This document shows positions 6,214 to 6,230 of a stretch of 6,230 bases of DNA, piece after piece (position 1 is the stretch's first letter; every line of letters begins with the position of its first letter). This DNA is from Ktedonobacter sp. (lineage in GTDB: Bacteria; Chloroflexota; Ktedonobacteria; Ktedonobacterales; Ktedonobacteraceae), in assembly GCA_003450555.1 (NCBI GenBank), contig DMFQ01000036.1, positions 1,938 to 8,167 on the forward strand, read 5' to 3'. A program made the position numbers and the translations under genes. The notes beneath the pieces are model-generated. The model did not search any database. It worked only from the letters and a program-made list of their open reading frames with translations, and had not been told where the DNA came from.

Positions 6214-6230
6214 AGAATGGTGCCCTATAG

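Overview
This is a compact, housekeeping-type bacterial chromosome segment of roughly 50% GC. It holds six intact genes, one frameshifted gene and the edge of a probable eighth. All are on the minus strand except one short plus-strand gene. I see no mobile element, CRISPR array, tRNA or rRNA. The order of a membrane PIN/TRAM protein, ispD and ispF is the yacL-ispD-ispF arrangement known from Bacillus-type bacteria. Together with the base composition and the style of the S9 peptidase, PCD and YceI proteins, it suggests a Gram-positive-like or Chloroflexota organism. My best guess is a Ktedonobacteria-type genome, but that is an inference from general resemblance and not a demonstrated placement.

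Layout, right to left along the minus strand: a PIN/TRAM membrane protein (6200-5067), ispD (5055-4360) and ispF (4363-3884) form a tight operon, with an 11-bp gap and then a 4-bp ATGA overlap. IspD and IspF are the third and fifth steps of the MEP (non-mevalonate) isoprenoid pathway. Just past the ispF stop is a near-consensus sigma-70 promoter surrounded by direct and inverted repeats that look like repressor sites. It drives a yceI-family gene (3767-3206), which carries a one-base frameshift near codon 76 that splits the protein in two. A strong 17-bp-arm hairpin (3174-3129) ends this unit. Next comes an NADPH-dependent FMN reductase gene (3096-2542).

A plus-strand gene for pterin-4a-carbinolamine dehydratase (2180-2521) converges on the reductase gene with only 20 bp between them. 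A divergent intergenic region (1900-2179) separates it from a minus-strand gene for a cytosolic S9-family prolyl-oligopeptidase-like serine peptidase (1899-31). That gene has a good promoter and ribosome binding site. Twelve bases past its stop, a further reading frame begins and is cut off by the window edge.

Functionally, the isp genes make isoprenoid precursors, YceI-family proteins bind polyisoprenoids or quinones, and FMN reductases of this family often reduce quinones. The middle of the window may therefore have an isoprenoid/quinone theme, but this is inference. Nothing here amounts to a clearly new biological system. The most notable points are the yceI frameshift beneath an intact, apparently regulated promoter, and the repeat architecture of that promoter.
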